Positions 16,456 through 24,422 of a stretch of DNA of 64,000 nt are shown here, piece by piece (positions within the stretch are counted from its first letter, which is position 1; each line of letters starts with the position of its first letter). The stretch comes from JANQGH01 sp039177555. Lineage in GTDB: Bacteria > Pseudomonadota > Alphaproteobacteria > DSM-16000 > Inquilinaceae. The position numbers and the translations under genes were made by a program. Below the pieces are notes generated by a model, which did not search any database, was not told where the DNA came from, and saw only the letters and a program-made list of their open reading frames with translations. The stretch spans positions 1 through 64,000 of the forward strand of contig JBCDFV010000019.1 in the NCBI GenBank assembly GCA_039177555.1. Reading direction: 5' to 3'.

Positions 16456-18564
16456 ATGACACTCGTGTTGATCTTCGTATTGATCTGCGGTGCGCTGGCA
16501 ATTGCCTATGGCGTTTGGGCCGCGCGCTCGGTCCTGTCGGCCAGTGCCGGCAGCGACCGCATGCAAGAGATCGCCGCTGCCATTCAGGAAGGCGCCAGCG
16601 CCTACCTGAACCGGCAATACCTGACGATCGGCGCCGTCGGCGTCGTCATTGCCATTATCGTGTCATTGCTGCTGGGTTGGACGGTCGGCGTCGGGTTCAT
16701 TATCGGTGCCGTGCTGTCCGGTGCGGCCGGCTACATCGGTATGCACATATCGGTTCGCGCCAACGTCCGCACGACGGAAGCATCCAAGCACGGGATGTCC
16801 CAGGGCCTTGAAGTCGCGTTCAAGTCTGGGGCGATCACGGGCATGCTGGTTGCCGGGTTAGCGTTGATCGGCGTCACCGGCTATTACGGCATCCTGCTGT
16901 TGATGGGTGCCGAAGGACGGGGCCTGATCGACCCGTTGGTCGGCCTTGGCTTCGGCGCCTCGTTGATTTCGATTTTCGCCCGTTTAGGCGGAGGCATATT
17001 TACCAAGGGGGCCGATGTCGGCGCCGACCTGGTCGGCAAAGTCGAAGCCGGTATTCCCGAGGACGATCCGCGCAACCCGGCGGTGATCGCCGATAACGTC
17101 GGCGACAATGTCGGCGACTGTGCCGGTATGGCGGCCGACCTGTTCGAGACCTATGCTGTCACCGTCGTTGCGACCATGGTACTGGCATCGATCTTCTTTG
17201 TCGGCAGCGACCTGATGCGCCCGCTGATGGCTTTTCCTCTCGCCATCGGCGGTGTCTGCATCCTGGCCTCGATCGCCGGCACCTTTTTCGTCAAGCTTGG
17301 CCCGACCAAGAACGTCATGGGCGCTCTCTACAAGGGTTTCATTGCCTCGGCCGGGCTTGCCCTGGTTGGTATTGCGCTGGCGACGTTGGTGGTTGTCGGT
17401 TTCGGCACCGAAATGACGGTCGCCGGATCGACCTTCAATGGCTTCGACTTGTTCATCTGTGCCGCCATCGGCCTGATCGTCACCGGCCTCCTTATCTGGG
17501 TGACCGAGTACTATACAGGGACGACCTACCGGCCCGTACGGTCGATCGCCAAATCGTCGACCACCGGCCATGGCACGAACGTGATCCAGGGCCTGGCGAT
17601 CTCGATGGAAGCCACGGCCATTCCCGCCATCATCATCTGCGCCGCGATCATCGCTGCCTACAGCCTTGGCGGCCTGTTCGGCATCGCCATTGCGGTGACG
17701 GCCATGCTGGCCCTGGCCGGCATGGTTGTGGCCCTCGACGCCTATGGCCCGGTCACGGATAATGCCGGCGGCATTGCCGAGATGGCGGATCTGGACGCTG
17801 AAGTGCGCAACACCACCGACGCCCTGGATGCGGTCGGCAACACGACAAAGGCAGTTACCAAGGGCTACGCCATTGGGTCGGCCGGTTTGGGCGCCCTGGT
17901 CCTGTTCGCGGCCTATACCGAGGATCTGCAGTACTTCATTGGCAATCCGGAGAGCTATCCTTACTTCGCCGGGCTCGACCTGGATTTCAGCCTTTCCAAC
18001 CCGTACGTCGTCGTCGGCCTGATCCTCGGCGGCCTGTTGCCCTTCCTGTTCGGTGCGCTGAGCATGACGGCGGTCGGTCGGGCGGCGGGCTCCGTGGTTG
18101 AAGAGGTGCGGCGGCAGTTCCGCGATGATGACGGCATCATGGCCGGCACGTCGAAACCCAATTACAGCCGTGCGGTTGACATGCTGACCAAGTCGGCGAT
18201 CAAGGAAATGATCGTGCCGTCGCTGCTGCCGGTTCTGGCGCCGATCGTGCTGTTCTTGATCATCAACTTGATCGACGGTCGGTCGGCCGCGTTCTCGTCG
18301 GTTGGCGCGATGCTGTTGGGCGTGATCGCGACCGGCCTGTTCGTGGCGATTTCCATGACCGCCGGCGGCGGGGCCTGGGATAACGCCAAGAAGTACATCG
18401 AGGATGGCAACCATGGCGGCAAGGGGTCGGAGGCCCACAAGGCGGCCGTGACCGGTGACACCGTCGGCGATCCGTACAAGGACACTGCCGGCCCGGCGGT
18501 CAATCCGATGATCAAGATCACCAACATCGTCGCCTTGCTGCTGCTGGCCGTCCTGGCTCACTAG
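16456..18564 (+). CDS. hppA: K+-independent proton-translocating pyrophosphatase
   Basis: This 702-residue integral membrane enzyme couples hydrolysis of pyrophosphate to proton pumping. About sixteen hydrophobic helices are visible. The substrate site is seen as DVGADLVGKVEAG and DNVGDNVGDCAGMAADLFE around residues 185-230, with a second acidic cluster DTVGDPYKDTAGPA near the C-terminus. The sequence GNTTKAVTKGYAIGSAG near 460 has Lys where K+-dependent enzymes have Ala, so this is the K+-independent subtype. Such pumps are common in phototrophic and other Rhodospirillales. A strong terminator follows the gene. Confidence 0.95.
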   Translation: MTLVLIFVLICGALAIAYGVWAARSVLSASAGSDRMQEIAAAIQEGASAYLNRQYLTIGAVGVVIAIIVSLLLGWTVGVGFIIGAVLSGAAGYIGMHISVRANVRTTEASKHGMSQGLEVAFKSGAITGMLVAGLALIGVTGYYGILLLMGAEGRGLIDPLVGLGFGASLISIFARLGGGIFTKGADVGADLVGKVEAGIPEDDPRNPAVIADNVGDNVGDCAGMAADLFETYAVTVVATMVLASIFFVGSDLMRPLMAFPLAIGGVCILASIAGTFFVKLGPTKNVMGALYKGFIASAGLALVGIALATLVVVGFGTEMTVAGSTFNGFDLFICAAIGLIVTGLLIWVTEYYTGTTYRPVRSIAKSSTTGHGTNVIQGLAISMEATAIPAIIICAAIIAAYSLGGLFGIAIAVTAMLALAGMVVALDAYGPVTDNAGGIAEMADLDAEVRNTTDALDAVGNTTKAVTKGYAIGSAGLGALVLFAAYTEDLQYFIGNPESYPYFAGLDLDFSLSNPYVVVGLILGGLLPFLFGALSMTAVGRAAGSVVEEVRRQFRDDDGIMAGTSKPNYSRAVDMLTKSAIKEMIVPSLLPVLAPIVLFLIINLIDGRSAAFSSVGAMLLGVIATGLFVAISMTAGGGAWDNAKKYIEDGNHGGKGSEAHKAAVTGDTVGDPYKDTAGPAVNPMIKITNIVALLLLAVLAH

Positions 18565-18599
18565 GCAATCAGGTACGCCCAATTAGGCATGCCATAGAA

Positions 18600-18631
18600 A
18601 AAGCCCCGGCACTGAAAGGTGCCGGGGCTTT
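18600..18631 (+). terminator. Strong bidirectional terminator between hppA and bamE
   Basis: AAAGCCCCGGCAC at 18600-18612 pairs perfectly with GTGCCGGGGCTTT at 18619-18631 around TGAAAG. It has a run of A before and T after, so it can work in both directions. It sits between the ends of the converging genes hppA and bamE and would serve both. Confidence 0.9.
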
Positions 18632-18654
18632 CTTGTTGACTGCTCTTGCGAGGC

Positions 18655-19134
18655 TTAGTTGCCGCCCAGCGTCTGCGCGCCGAACTGGCCGATATTGCCG
18701 AACAGCTGTTCCAGCACGCCCATCTGGCGCCCCAGCGTTGGCGTTTCGGATTCCTCGAAGGCGAACTCCATACCGTCTTCCAGGGTACGGACCTGAAGGT
18801 CCGTGATGACACCGGACAACGTGTCGAATTGCACCCGAATCACGCGCCGCTCCAGCACATCCGGCTCGAAGAACGCGAAATACTCAACCCGGCTGCCGAT
18901 GTAGTACCAGATGCCGTCGTCAAAGGTTGCGACGGCCGTCGGCGAGCCGAAGGTGCGCAAGACGTCGCCGGCTGTGCTGGTGCCGACCTCGATCTGCTCC
19001 AGCCGTCGGTCTTCCACCAGATTGCCGCGATTGCGCACTTCCGCGGCGCAAGCCGTGACGGCGATCGCAGCCGTCATGACAATGCCGAGCCGGCGCGCCG
19101 TTCGCCACCGGTTGCGAATAGAACTCTCGGCCAT
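18655..19134 (-). CDS. bamE: Outer-membrane assembly factor BamE (SmpA)
   Basis: BamE is a lipoprotein of the BAM complex that inserts beta-barrel proteins into the outer membrane. The protein has 159 residues. The signal peptide ends in a lipobox (VTAC). The SmpA/OmlA fold follows: LEQIEVGTSTAGDVLRTFGSPTA, then DDGIWYYIGSRVEYFAFFEP and a hydrophobic strand. A C-terminal extension of about 40 residues past the core domain is usual in alphaproteobacteria. I used the ATG at 19132-19134; a GTG three codons upstream is also possible. It is divergent from the bc1 chaperone gene. Confidence 0.9.
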   Translation of the reverse strand: MAESSIRNRWRTARRLGIVMTAAIAVTACAAEVRNRGNLVEDRRLEQIEVGTSTAGDVLRTFGSPTAVATFDDGIWYYIGSRVEYFAFFEPDVLERRVIRVQFDTLSGVITDLQVRTLEDGMEFAFEESETPTLGRQMGVLEQLFGNIGQFGAQTLGGN

Positions 19135-19301
19135 GGTTACCACCGTTCCTCAGATAGTCCTTGAATCGGCAAGCGGCAGGCATTCTTTGCCCCAAGCATT
19201 GATCCCGCCGCGCCGCGCGCCCATCTTGGCGGGCGTCGGCGTCCTGGTCGCGGCCATCATGCGGCGCAAACGACGTCAGCCATCGTTGCCATAGGACTTC
19301 C

Positions 19302-19847
19302 ATGCCGTTTTCGGTGTTCAAACGCAAGCCCTTGTCTGCCGAAGCGGCGCGTGCCTACGACGTTATCGTTGCCCAGGCGCGCCAGCCATACTTCTATCTC
19401 GAGGCCGGCGTGCCCGACACGCTGGACGGCCGTTTCGACCTGATCGTGCTGCACGCGTTCCTGGTGATGCATCGAAGCGCGGGCCATGGCGCCGAAGCCG
19501 AACGCTTCAACCAGGCCCTGTTCGACATCATGTTCAAGGACATGGAAGCCAACCTCAGAACGATCGGTGTGAGCGACCTGCGCGTCGGCAAGAAGGTCAA
19601 GCAAATGGCCCAGGCGTTCTACGGGCGCAGCGTCGCCTATCGCGAGGCCTTGAAGACGGACGGCGATGAGGCCCTTGCCGAAGCGTTGCGCCGCAACCTT
19701 TATCGGCAGTCGAACCCGAGCGACCGGCAAGTCGCCGCCCTTGCTGATTATCTGCGCGACGAGGTCGCTAACCTGGCGACACAGCCGCTGACCGGCATTC
19801 TCGGCGGACGTCCAAGCTTCGGACAACCCGGCGGACCGGGACAATGA
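19302..19847 (+). CDS. Ubiquinol-cytochrome c chaperone (CBP3-type)
   Basis: The 181-residue, mostly helical protein belongs to the family related to mitochondrial Cbp3/UQCC1, which helps assemble cytochrome bc1. Recognisable parts are YFYLEAGVPDTLDGRFDLIVLH, GVSDLRVGKKVKQMAQAFYGR and EALAEALRRNLYR. It overlaps the next gene by four bases. The order bamE, this chaperone, yceD, rpmF is widely kept in alphaproteobacteria. There is no membrane segment. The role is inferred from family knowledge. Confidence 0.85.
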   Translation: MPFSVFKRKPLSAEAARAYDVIVAQARQPYFYLEAGVPDTLDGRFDLIVLHAFLVMHRSAGHGAEAERFNQALFDIMFKDMEANLRTIGVSDLRVGKKVKQMAQAFYGRSVAYREALKTDGDEALAEALRRNLYRQSNPSDRQVAALADYLRDEVANLATQPLTGILGGRPSFGQPGGPGQ

Positions 19848-20398
19848 CCGAACTCAAACGCACCGTGCGGTTGATGGACATTCCTTTTGGCAAGAGCGTG
19901 CAATCGATCGAGGCGACCGCCGACGAATGTACCGAGATCGCTGCGCGATTGCAGCTGGAGACCATGACTAGGTTCGCGGCGTCTTTCGAGCTGTCGCGCG
20001 CCGAAAACAGCCCAATCATCGGCGTCGAAGGCGCTCTGACTACCGATATTCGCCAGCTTTGCGTCGTCACGCTCGAGCCTTTCGATAGCACTGTAAACGA
20101 GGCATTCAGTGCCAGCTTCACGACCGAGCAGCCGGCATCAGACGACGGGCGAGATGTTGTCGTCGATGCCGCCTCGGACGATGAGCCGGAACCGATCTCC
20201 GGTGGCCGCATTGAGCTGGGGGAGTTGGCGGTCCAAATGCTGAGCCTGTCGCTGGACCCGTATCCGCGCCGGCCAGGCCTGCCGCCGGTGGAACAGGTGT
20301 TCGGGGGGCCGAAGTCGCCGGACGACGATGGTGATCCGACAGGCGGGACGAGCGACAAACCGTTTGCAGCGCTTGAGCGTTGGAAGCGGCGACCCTAG
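19844..20398 (+). CDS. yceD: YceD/DUF177 family protein
   Basis: The 184-residue protein is of the DUF177 family, which sits upstream of rpmF across bacteria and has been linked to 23S rRNA or 50S biogenesis. Typical points are the central VEGALTTDIRQLCVVTLEPFDSTV (family pattern 'C...L.P') and, near the end, GRIELGELAVQMLSLSLDPYPRRPG. An acidic linker lies between (DDEPEP). It is coupled to the preceding gene by a four-base overlap. A hairpin with a T run lies between it and rpmF. Confidence 0.88.
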   Translation: MTELKRTVRLMDIPFGKSVQSIEATADECTEIAARLQLETMTRFAASFELSRAENSPIIGVEGALTTDIRQLCVVTLEPFDSTVNEAFSASFTTEQPASDDGRDVVVDAASDDEPEPISGGRIELGELAVQMLSLSLDPYPRRPGLPPVEQVFGGPKSPDDDGDPTGGTSDKPFAALERWKRRP

Positions 20399-20463
20399 AT
20401 TGAGGGGCATTGGCCTTGCCGCTTGCCCGGATTGTCCATTTCCTTTAAGAAGGCGCTCCGCAA

Positions 20464-20488
20464 GCGGCCCCGATCATGGCCGCTTTTT
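20464..20488 (+). terminator. Intrinsic terminator-like hairpin just before rpmF
   Basis: GCGGCC at 20464-20469 pairs with GGCCGC at 20478-20483 around CCGATCAT and is followed at once by TTTTT (20484-20488). It lies between yceD and rpmF, ending 19 bases before the rpmF ATG. It could end the bamE-divergent transcript, or act as an attenuator in the rpmF leader. A promoter for rpmF after it would leave almost no leader. Confidence 0.65.
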
Positions 20489-20507
20489 ACATGAAAGAAA
20501 CACGACC

Positions 20508-20693
20508 ATGGCTGTTCCAAAGCGAAAGGTATCGAAGTCGCGTCGCAATCTCCGCCGTGCTCATGATGCGCTGAAGGCGCCGACATACGTTGAGAGCCCG
20601 GACAGCGGCGAATATGTGCGCCCCCACCACATCGATCTGAAGACCGGCATGTATAAGGGCCGGCAGGTGATCGAGGTTAAGCGGCCGCGCTGA
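20508..20693 (+). CDS. rpmF: 50S ribosomal protein L32
   Basis: The 61-residue basic protein opens with the family signature MAVPKRKVSKSRRN and ends with KGRQVIEVKRPR. This is the alphaproteobacterial form without zinc cysteines. The ATG at 20508 matches the family start exactly. It lies between yceD and plsX, the conserved order. Confidence 0.96.
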   Translation: MAVPKRKVSKSRRNLRRAHDALKAPTYVESPDSGEYVRPHHIDLKTGMYKGRQVIEVKRPR

Positions 20694-20769
20694 GCGGTGG
20701 CTCTCAGGCCGCCGTGCGCATAGACGCAAGGCCGACCCGGTCGAGACCGGCGGCGCCGGGCATCGGAAT

Positions 20770-21834
20770 ATGAACGGGCAGGAAACATCGGGACTGACCA
20801 TCGCGCTGGACGCGATGGGCGGCGACCGTGCGCCCGACATGGTGCTTGCCGGTGCCCAACTGGCGCGCATCCGTCATCCGGATGTCAGCTTCGTACTGGT
20901 CGGTGACGAGGCGCGCATCAAGCCGCTGCTGGCCCAACGCAAGCTGCTGGCGTCCTGCGCGCGGATCGTCCACACCGACCATGCCATCACCAACGACGAG
21001 CGGCCGTCGGTTGCGTTGCGGACCGGTCGTGGTTCCAGCATGCGCATGGCTATTGATCTGGTCGCCGCGGGCGAATCGGATTGCATCGTTTCGGCCGGCA
21101 ACACCGGTGCCCTGATGGCCATGGCGAAGTTCGTGCTGAAGACCTTGCCGGGCATCGATCGACCCGCCATCGCCTCGTTCTTTCCGACGATGCGCGGCGA
21201 AAGCGTCATGTTGGATCTGGGGGCGAACATCGAATGCGATCCCGACAATCTCGTCCAGTTCGCAGTGATGGGCGCGATCTTCGGGCAGGCCGTACTGGGG
21301 CGAACCCGGCCCTCGATCGGCCTTTTGAATGTCGGGGCCGAGGCCTTGAAGGGCAATGACGTGGTGAAAGAGGCCTCCAACAGGTTGCAAGACATGAAAC
21401 TGCCGGGCCACTTCCACGGCTTTGTCGAGGGCAACGACATCCCGGCAGGTACCGTCGATGTCGTGGTCACCGACGGATTTACCGGCAACATCGCTCTGAA
21501 GACGGCGGAGGGAACGGCAGCGCTCGTGAACGAATGGTTGCGGCGCACCTTCCGGTCGTCGGTCTTTGCGATGCTTGGCTATCTGCTGGCGCGCAACGCT
21601 TTTCGCAAGCTGCGCCGGCGCGCAGATCCGCGCCAATACAACGGCGCCATGTTCCTGGGCTTGCGCGGTATCTGCGTAAAAAGCCACGGCGGTACGGACG
21701 CCAAGGGCTTTGCGAATGCCATCGACGTCGCTGTTGATCTGGTGCGCAACGGCTTCAACGAGCATGTAAAAGAAGAGCTGGACCGCTATGGCGACCGGCA
21801 TGAGGAACTCGCCGCCGCCATGGGGGGCACATGA
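20770..21834 (+). CDS. plsX: Phosphate acyltransferase PlsX
   Basis: PlsX makes acyl-phosphate from acyl-ACP to start phospholipid synthesis. The 354-residue protein shows TIALDAMGGDRAPDMVLAG at the N-terminus, SAGNTGALMAMAKFVLK near residue 110, and VVTDGFTGNIALKTAEGTA near 240, all diagnostic. Its stop overlaps the start of fabH by four bases, so the two are translationally coupled. Confidence 0.95.
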   Translation: MNGQETSGLTIALDAMGGDRAPDMVLAGAQLARIRHPDVSFVLVGDEARIKPLLAQRKLLASCARIVHTDHAITNDERPSVALRTGRGSSMRMAIDLVAAGESDCIVSAGNTGALMAMAKFVLKTLPGIDRPAIASFFPTMRGESVMLDLGANIECDPDNLVQFAVMGAIFGQAVLGRTRPSIGLLNVGAEALKGNDVVKEASNRLQDMKLPGHFHGFVEGNDIPAGTVDVVVTDGFTGNIALKTAEGTAALVNEWLRRTFRSSVFAMLGYLLARNAFRKLRRRADPRQYNGAMFLGLRGICVKSHGGTDAKGFANAIDVAVDLVRNGFNEHVKEELDRYGDRHEELAAAMGGT

Positions 21835-22808
21835 CGGTACGTCGCGCCCGCATCTCTGGATGCGGGGCCTATTTGCCAGCACGCCAGGTCACCAATGACG
21901 AGCTCGCGCTGTCGGTCGACACGTCGGACGAGTGGATCGTCCAGCGTACCGGCATCAAAGCGCGCCACATCGCCGCCGAGGACGAGCTGACCTCCGACAT
22001 GGCCCTGGCGTCGGCGCTGCCCGCCCTGGAGCAGGCTGGTCTCGACCCGGCGGATCTGGATCTGATCGTCTTGGCGACCACAACGCCGGACAACACCTTC
22101 CCCGCCACCGCTGTCCGGGTGCAGGCCGAACTCGGCATGAACAACGGTATGGCTTTCGACGTCCAGGCCGTGTGTTCCGGCTTCGTCTATGCGCTTGCGG
22201 TTGCCAATAACTTCATCATTACCGGCCAGGCGCAAAATGCGCTGGTGATCGGGGCTGAGGCGTTTTCCCGCATCCTTGACTGGGAAGACCGGTCGACCTG
22301 CGTTCTGTTCGGCGATGGGGCCGGATCGGTCGTTCTGCGCGCCGACGAGGGCAGGGGAACCAGCGACGATCGCGGCGTTCTGTCGACCCATCTGCATTCC
22401 GATGGCCGCTATCAGGACGCTCTGTACGTCGATGGCGGCGTTGGGGCGACGGGCACGATCGGCCATGTCCGCATGCAGGGTCGCGAGGTCTTCCGCTTCG
22501 CCGTGAACAAGCTGGCCGAGGTGGTTGACGAGGCGCTCGATGCCAACGGCCTGACGGCCAAGGACGTGCGCTGGCTGGTGCCGCATCAGGCCAATCGCCG
22601 CATCATCGACGCCATGGCCAAGAAGCTGAACCTGCCGCCGGAACGTGTGGTCTAAACGGTCGAGCGGCATGCCAATACCTCGGCGGCGTCGATTCCGTTG
22701 GCTCTTGCCGAGGTGGTGGCCGATGGCAGGGTCGAGGAGGGCGACCTGTTGCTTCTTGAGGCCATGGGCGGCGGTTTCACCTGGGGGTCGGCACTGGTTC
22801 GCTGGTAG
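21831..22808 (+). pseudogene. fabH: 3-oxoacyl-ACP synthase III, interrupted by an in-frame TAA
   Basis: FabH starts fatty-acid synthesis by condensing acetyl-CoA with malonyl-ACP. The frame from 21831 carries the catalytic Cys (DVQAVCSGFVYA) and His (LVPHQANRRI), then meets TAA at 22653-22655 after PPERVV. The same frame continues without any shift through TVERHANTSAASIPLAL, which holds the third catalytic residue Asn, and GGGFTWGSALVRW to a TAG at 22806-22808. The full product would be 325 codons, normal for FabH. A truncated 274-residue protein would lack the catalytic Asn and the last core strands. A single base change explains it. It may be a real nonsense mutation or a sequence error. 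Confidence 0.9.
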
Positions 22809-22896
22809 GCCCCGCGCGCCTGGACATGGCATCGAAGCGTCGCTGGTCTGTCGGCTTCTGCGGCCGACATTAAAGACCTCGAACAAGCCTTTGGAA

Positions 22897-22925
22897 TTGA
22901 CGGAATTTTTATCCCGACATACAGT
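22897..22925 (+). promoter_or_regulatory. Probable sigma-70 promoter of ihfA
   Basis: TTGACG at 22897-22902 and TACAGT at 22920-22925 are separated by 17 bases, close to the ideal housekeeping promoter. The ihfA start is 33 bases further on, preceded by GGGGAGAGG. It would let ihfA and the MerR gene be expressed apart from plsX-fabH. Confidence 0.7.
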
Positions 22926-22957
22926 GCGCTCTCAGCGTTCCGATGGGGGAGAGGTCG

Positions 22958-23260
22958 ATGTCGGGCATAACCGTTACGCGGGCGCAGTTGAGCGAAGCCG
23001 TTTACGAAGAGGTCGGGCTGTCCCGCAACGAGTCCGCCGAACTGGTCGAGGCGGTGCTCGACGAAATGTCGGACGCCTTGGCGCGCGGCGAAAGCGTCAA
23101 GATCTCCAGCTTCGGCAGCTTCGCGGTTCGCCAAAAGGGTCAGCGTATCGGCCGTAACCCCAAGACCGGCGAAGAAGTCCCGATTCTGCCGCGCCGCGTT
23201 CTGGTTTTCCGTGCTTCCCATGTGTTGAAGGATCGCATCAACAGCGGTGCGGGCCAGTAG
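22958..23260 (+). CDS. ihfA: Integration host factor, alpha subunit
   Basis: IHF bends DNA at specific sites for transcription, replication and recombination. The 100-residue HU/IHF-fold protein shows TVTRAQLSEAVYEEVGLSR at the start, VKISSFGSFAVRQK in the middle and the DNA-contact arm RIGRNPKTGEEVPILPRRV. The ATG at 22958 follows GGGGAGAGG at proper spacing; an upstream ATG at 22943 would place the ribosome site inside the gene. A MerR-type regulator follows after two bases, as in many alphaproteobacteria. Confidence 0.94.
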   Translation: MSGITVTRAQLSEAVYEEVGLSRNESAELVEAVLDEMSDALARGESVKISSFGSFAVRQKGQRIGRNPKTGEEVPILPRRVLVFRASHVLKDRINSGAGQ

Positions 23261-23262
23261 CA

Positions 23263-23724
23263 ATGGCCCAAGCAGCACCCACGTCGACACGGCGGGGCGG
23301 CAAGTCGGCCTCAGCCTATCGAACGATCAGCGAGGTTTCCGACGAACTGTCCGTGCCACAGCATGTGCTGCGCTTTTGGGAGACCAAGTTCGGCCAGGTG
23401 CGACCGTTGAAGCGCGGCGGCGGGCGGCGTTATTACCGGCCGGAAGACATTGAGCTGCTGCGCGAAATTCAGCGCCTGCTGTATGACGACGGCTACACGA
23501 TCAAGGGTGTGCAGAAGCTGCTGCGCGAGGGTCACGTGAAGCCCAAGGCGGTTGAGCGCGCCGCACCCGCCGAGGAACCCGCACCGCAGCTACCCATCGA
23601 GCCTGCGCCGGTGGCGTCCAGCCAGCCGAGCGCGTTGCCGCCGGAGGTGCGTGGCCAGTTGACCGCCCTCCTGGACGATCTGCGGGTCCTGCGCGACGCC
23701 TTGCGCGGGCCGGAGCCGGAATAG
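23263..23724 (+). CDS. MerR-family transcriptional regulator
   Basis: The 153-residue protein has an N-terminal winged helix-turn-helix: AYRTISEVSDELSVPQHVLR, then FWETKFGQVRPLKRGGGRRYYRPEDIELL. The rest is a short coil and a Pro/Ala-rich linker, with no cysteine metal site, so it is not a metal sensor of the classic type. The ihfA-MerR pair is conserved in alphaproteobacteria. The function is not known; a role in a basic process is inferred from the conserved position only. Confidence 0.88.
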   Translation: MAQAAPTSTRRGGKSASAYRTISEVSDELSVPQHVLRFWETKFGQVRPLKRGGGRRYYRPEDIELLREIQRLLYDDGYTIKGVQKLLREGHVKPKAVERAAPAEEPAPQLPIEPAPVASSQPSALPPEVRGQLTALLDDLRVLRDALRGPEPE

Positions 23725-23789
23725 CCGGGCAGCGTCATACAGCCCATCGCGGCATTGCCTGCCTGGCGGCTGCCGCGTATACCGAGCCC

Positions 23790-23809
23790 GCCGGCCCCAC
23801 GGGGCCGGC
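23790..23809. terminator. GC-rich perfect hairpin before tRNA-Pro
   Basis: GCCGGCCCC at 23790-23798 pairs perfectly with GGGGCCGGC at 23801-23809 across a two-base centre. It lies 66 bases after the MerR stop and eight bases before the tRNA. No T run follows, so termination would need Rho; a role in tRNA 5' processing is also possible. Confidence 0.4.
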
Positions 23810-23816
23810 CACCGGT

Positions 23817-23893
23817 CGGAGCGTAGCGCAGCCTGGTAGCGCATCAGTCTGGGGGACTGAGGGTCGTGGGTTCAAATCCCGCCGCTCCGACCA
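23817..23893 (+). tRNA. tRNA-Pro (GGG anticodon)
   Basis: A full 77-base cloverleaf. The acceptor stem CGGAGCG (23817-23823) pairs with CGCTCCG (23883-23889), followed by A and an encoded CCA. The anticodon stem TCAGT/ACTGA encloses CTGGGGG, giving anticodon GGG. The T arm has the GTTCAAAT loop. It is in the usual place after the ihfA-MerR pair. Confidence 0.95.
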
Positions 23894-23914
23894 TTCACAT
23901 GCGGACGGATGTGG

Positions 23915-24304
23915 TTAAAGCCCGGGGCCGGCTGGCTGTTCGTCTAAGTCTTGGGCGAAGCAAATCATATGGCCGTCTGGATCGACCACGTCGATTTCGC
24001 GACAGCCATAGACGGTATCCGCCGGACCGCGCGCGATGTCCGTGCCACGTTCTCGGATGTCGGCAATCACGGCCTCAATGTCGTCGACATAGACATAGAC
24101 CGCCCAATACTGATTCTGAGGGATTGCCGCTTCTTTGCGTGACTGGTCAAGCGCGATCGTTACCGTGTCGCGCCCCACGATGCAGAAGGCGGGCGGGTCG
24201 CCCCAGAATCGACCCGGCGTGAAACCGAGCTTGTCGCGATAGAACGCGGCCGATTTCTTGACATCGGAGACTTGCAACACGGTCATTGAGCGAACCATGG
24301 TCAT
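23915..24304 (-). CDS. VOC-family (glyoxalase/bleomycin-resistance fold) protein
   Basis: The 129-residue protein opens with MTVLQVSDVKKSAAFYRDKLGF, the family helix, and ends with YGCREIDVVDPDGHMICFAQ, the usual closing strand. It resembles single-module bleomycin-resistance-like or lactoylglutathione-lyase-like proteins; the substrate is unknown. The start at 24302-24304 follows AGGAAGGG at good spacing. It shares the strand of the esterase/ATP-grasp operon 118 bases upstream, but nothing links it functionally. Confidence 0.8.
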   Translation of the reverse strand: MTMVRSMTVLQVSDVKKSAAFYRDKLGFTPGRFWGDPPAFCIVGRDTVTIALDQSRKEAAIPQNQYWAVYVYVDDIEAVIADIRERGTDIARGPADTVYGCREIDVVDPDGHMICFAQDLDEQPAGPGL

Positions 24305-24422
24305 GGCGAGGGCCCTTCCTTGCTGCGCCTGTTGTCAGTGTCGGTGCGAACGGTCACGCAGACAAGCCAAACGGGTGCGACACGCCGGCGGGCATGCCAT
24401 TGACTACGCGGCCGAGCCGCGG

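Noticed and set aside
16984..18582. A 532-codon open frame antisense to hppA, and similarly long frames antisense to other core genes (for example 36694-38322 opposite metY)
   Set aside because: These are shadows of GC-rich coding genes: Gly/Arg/His/Gln-rich translations, no motifs, no ribosome sites, and full overlap with clearly recognised genes.
22645..22808. A separate small gene downstream of fabH
   Set aside because: The frame is the exact C-terminus of FabH in the same phase after the TAA, not an independent gene.
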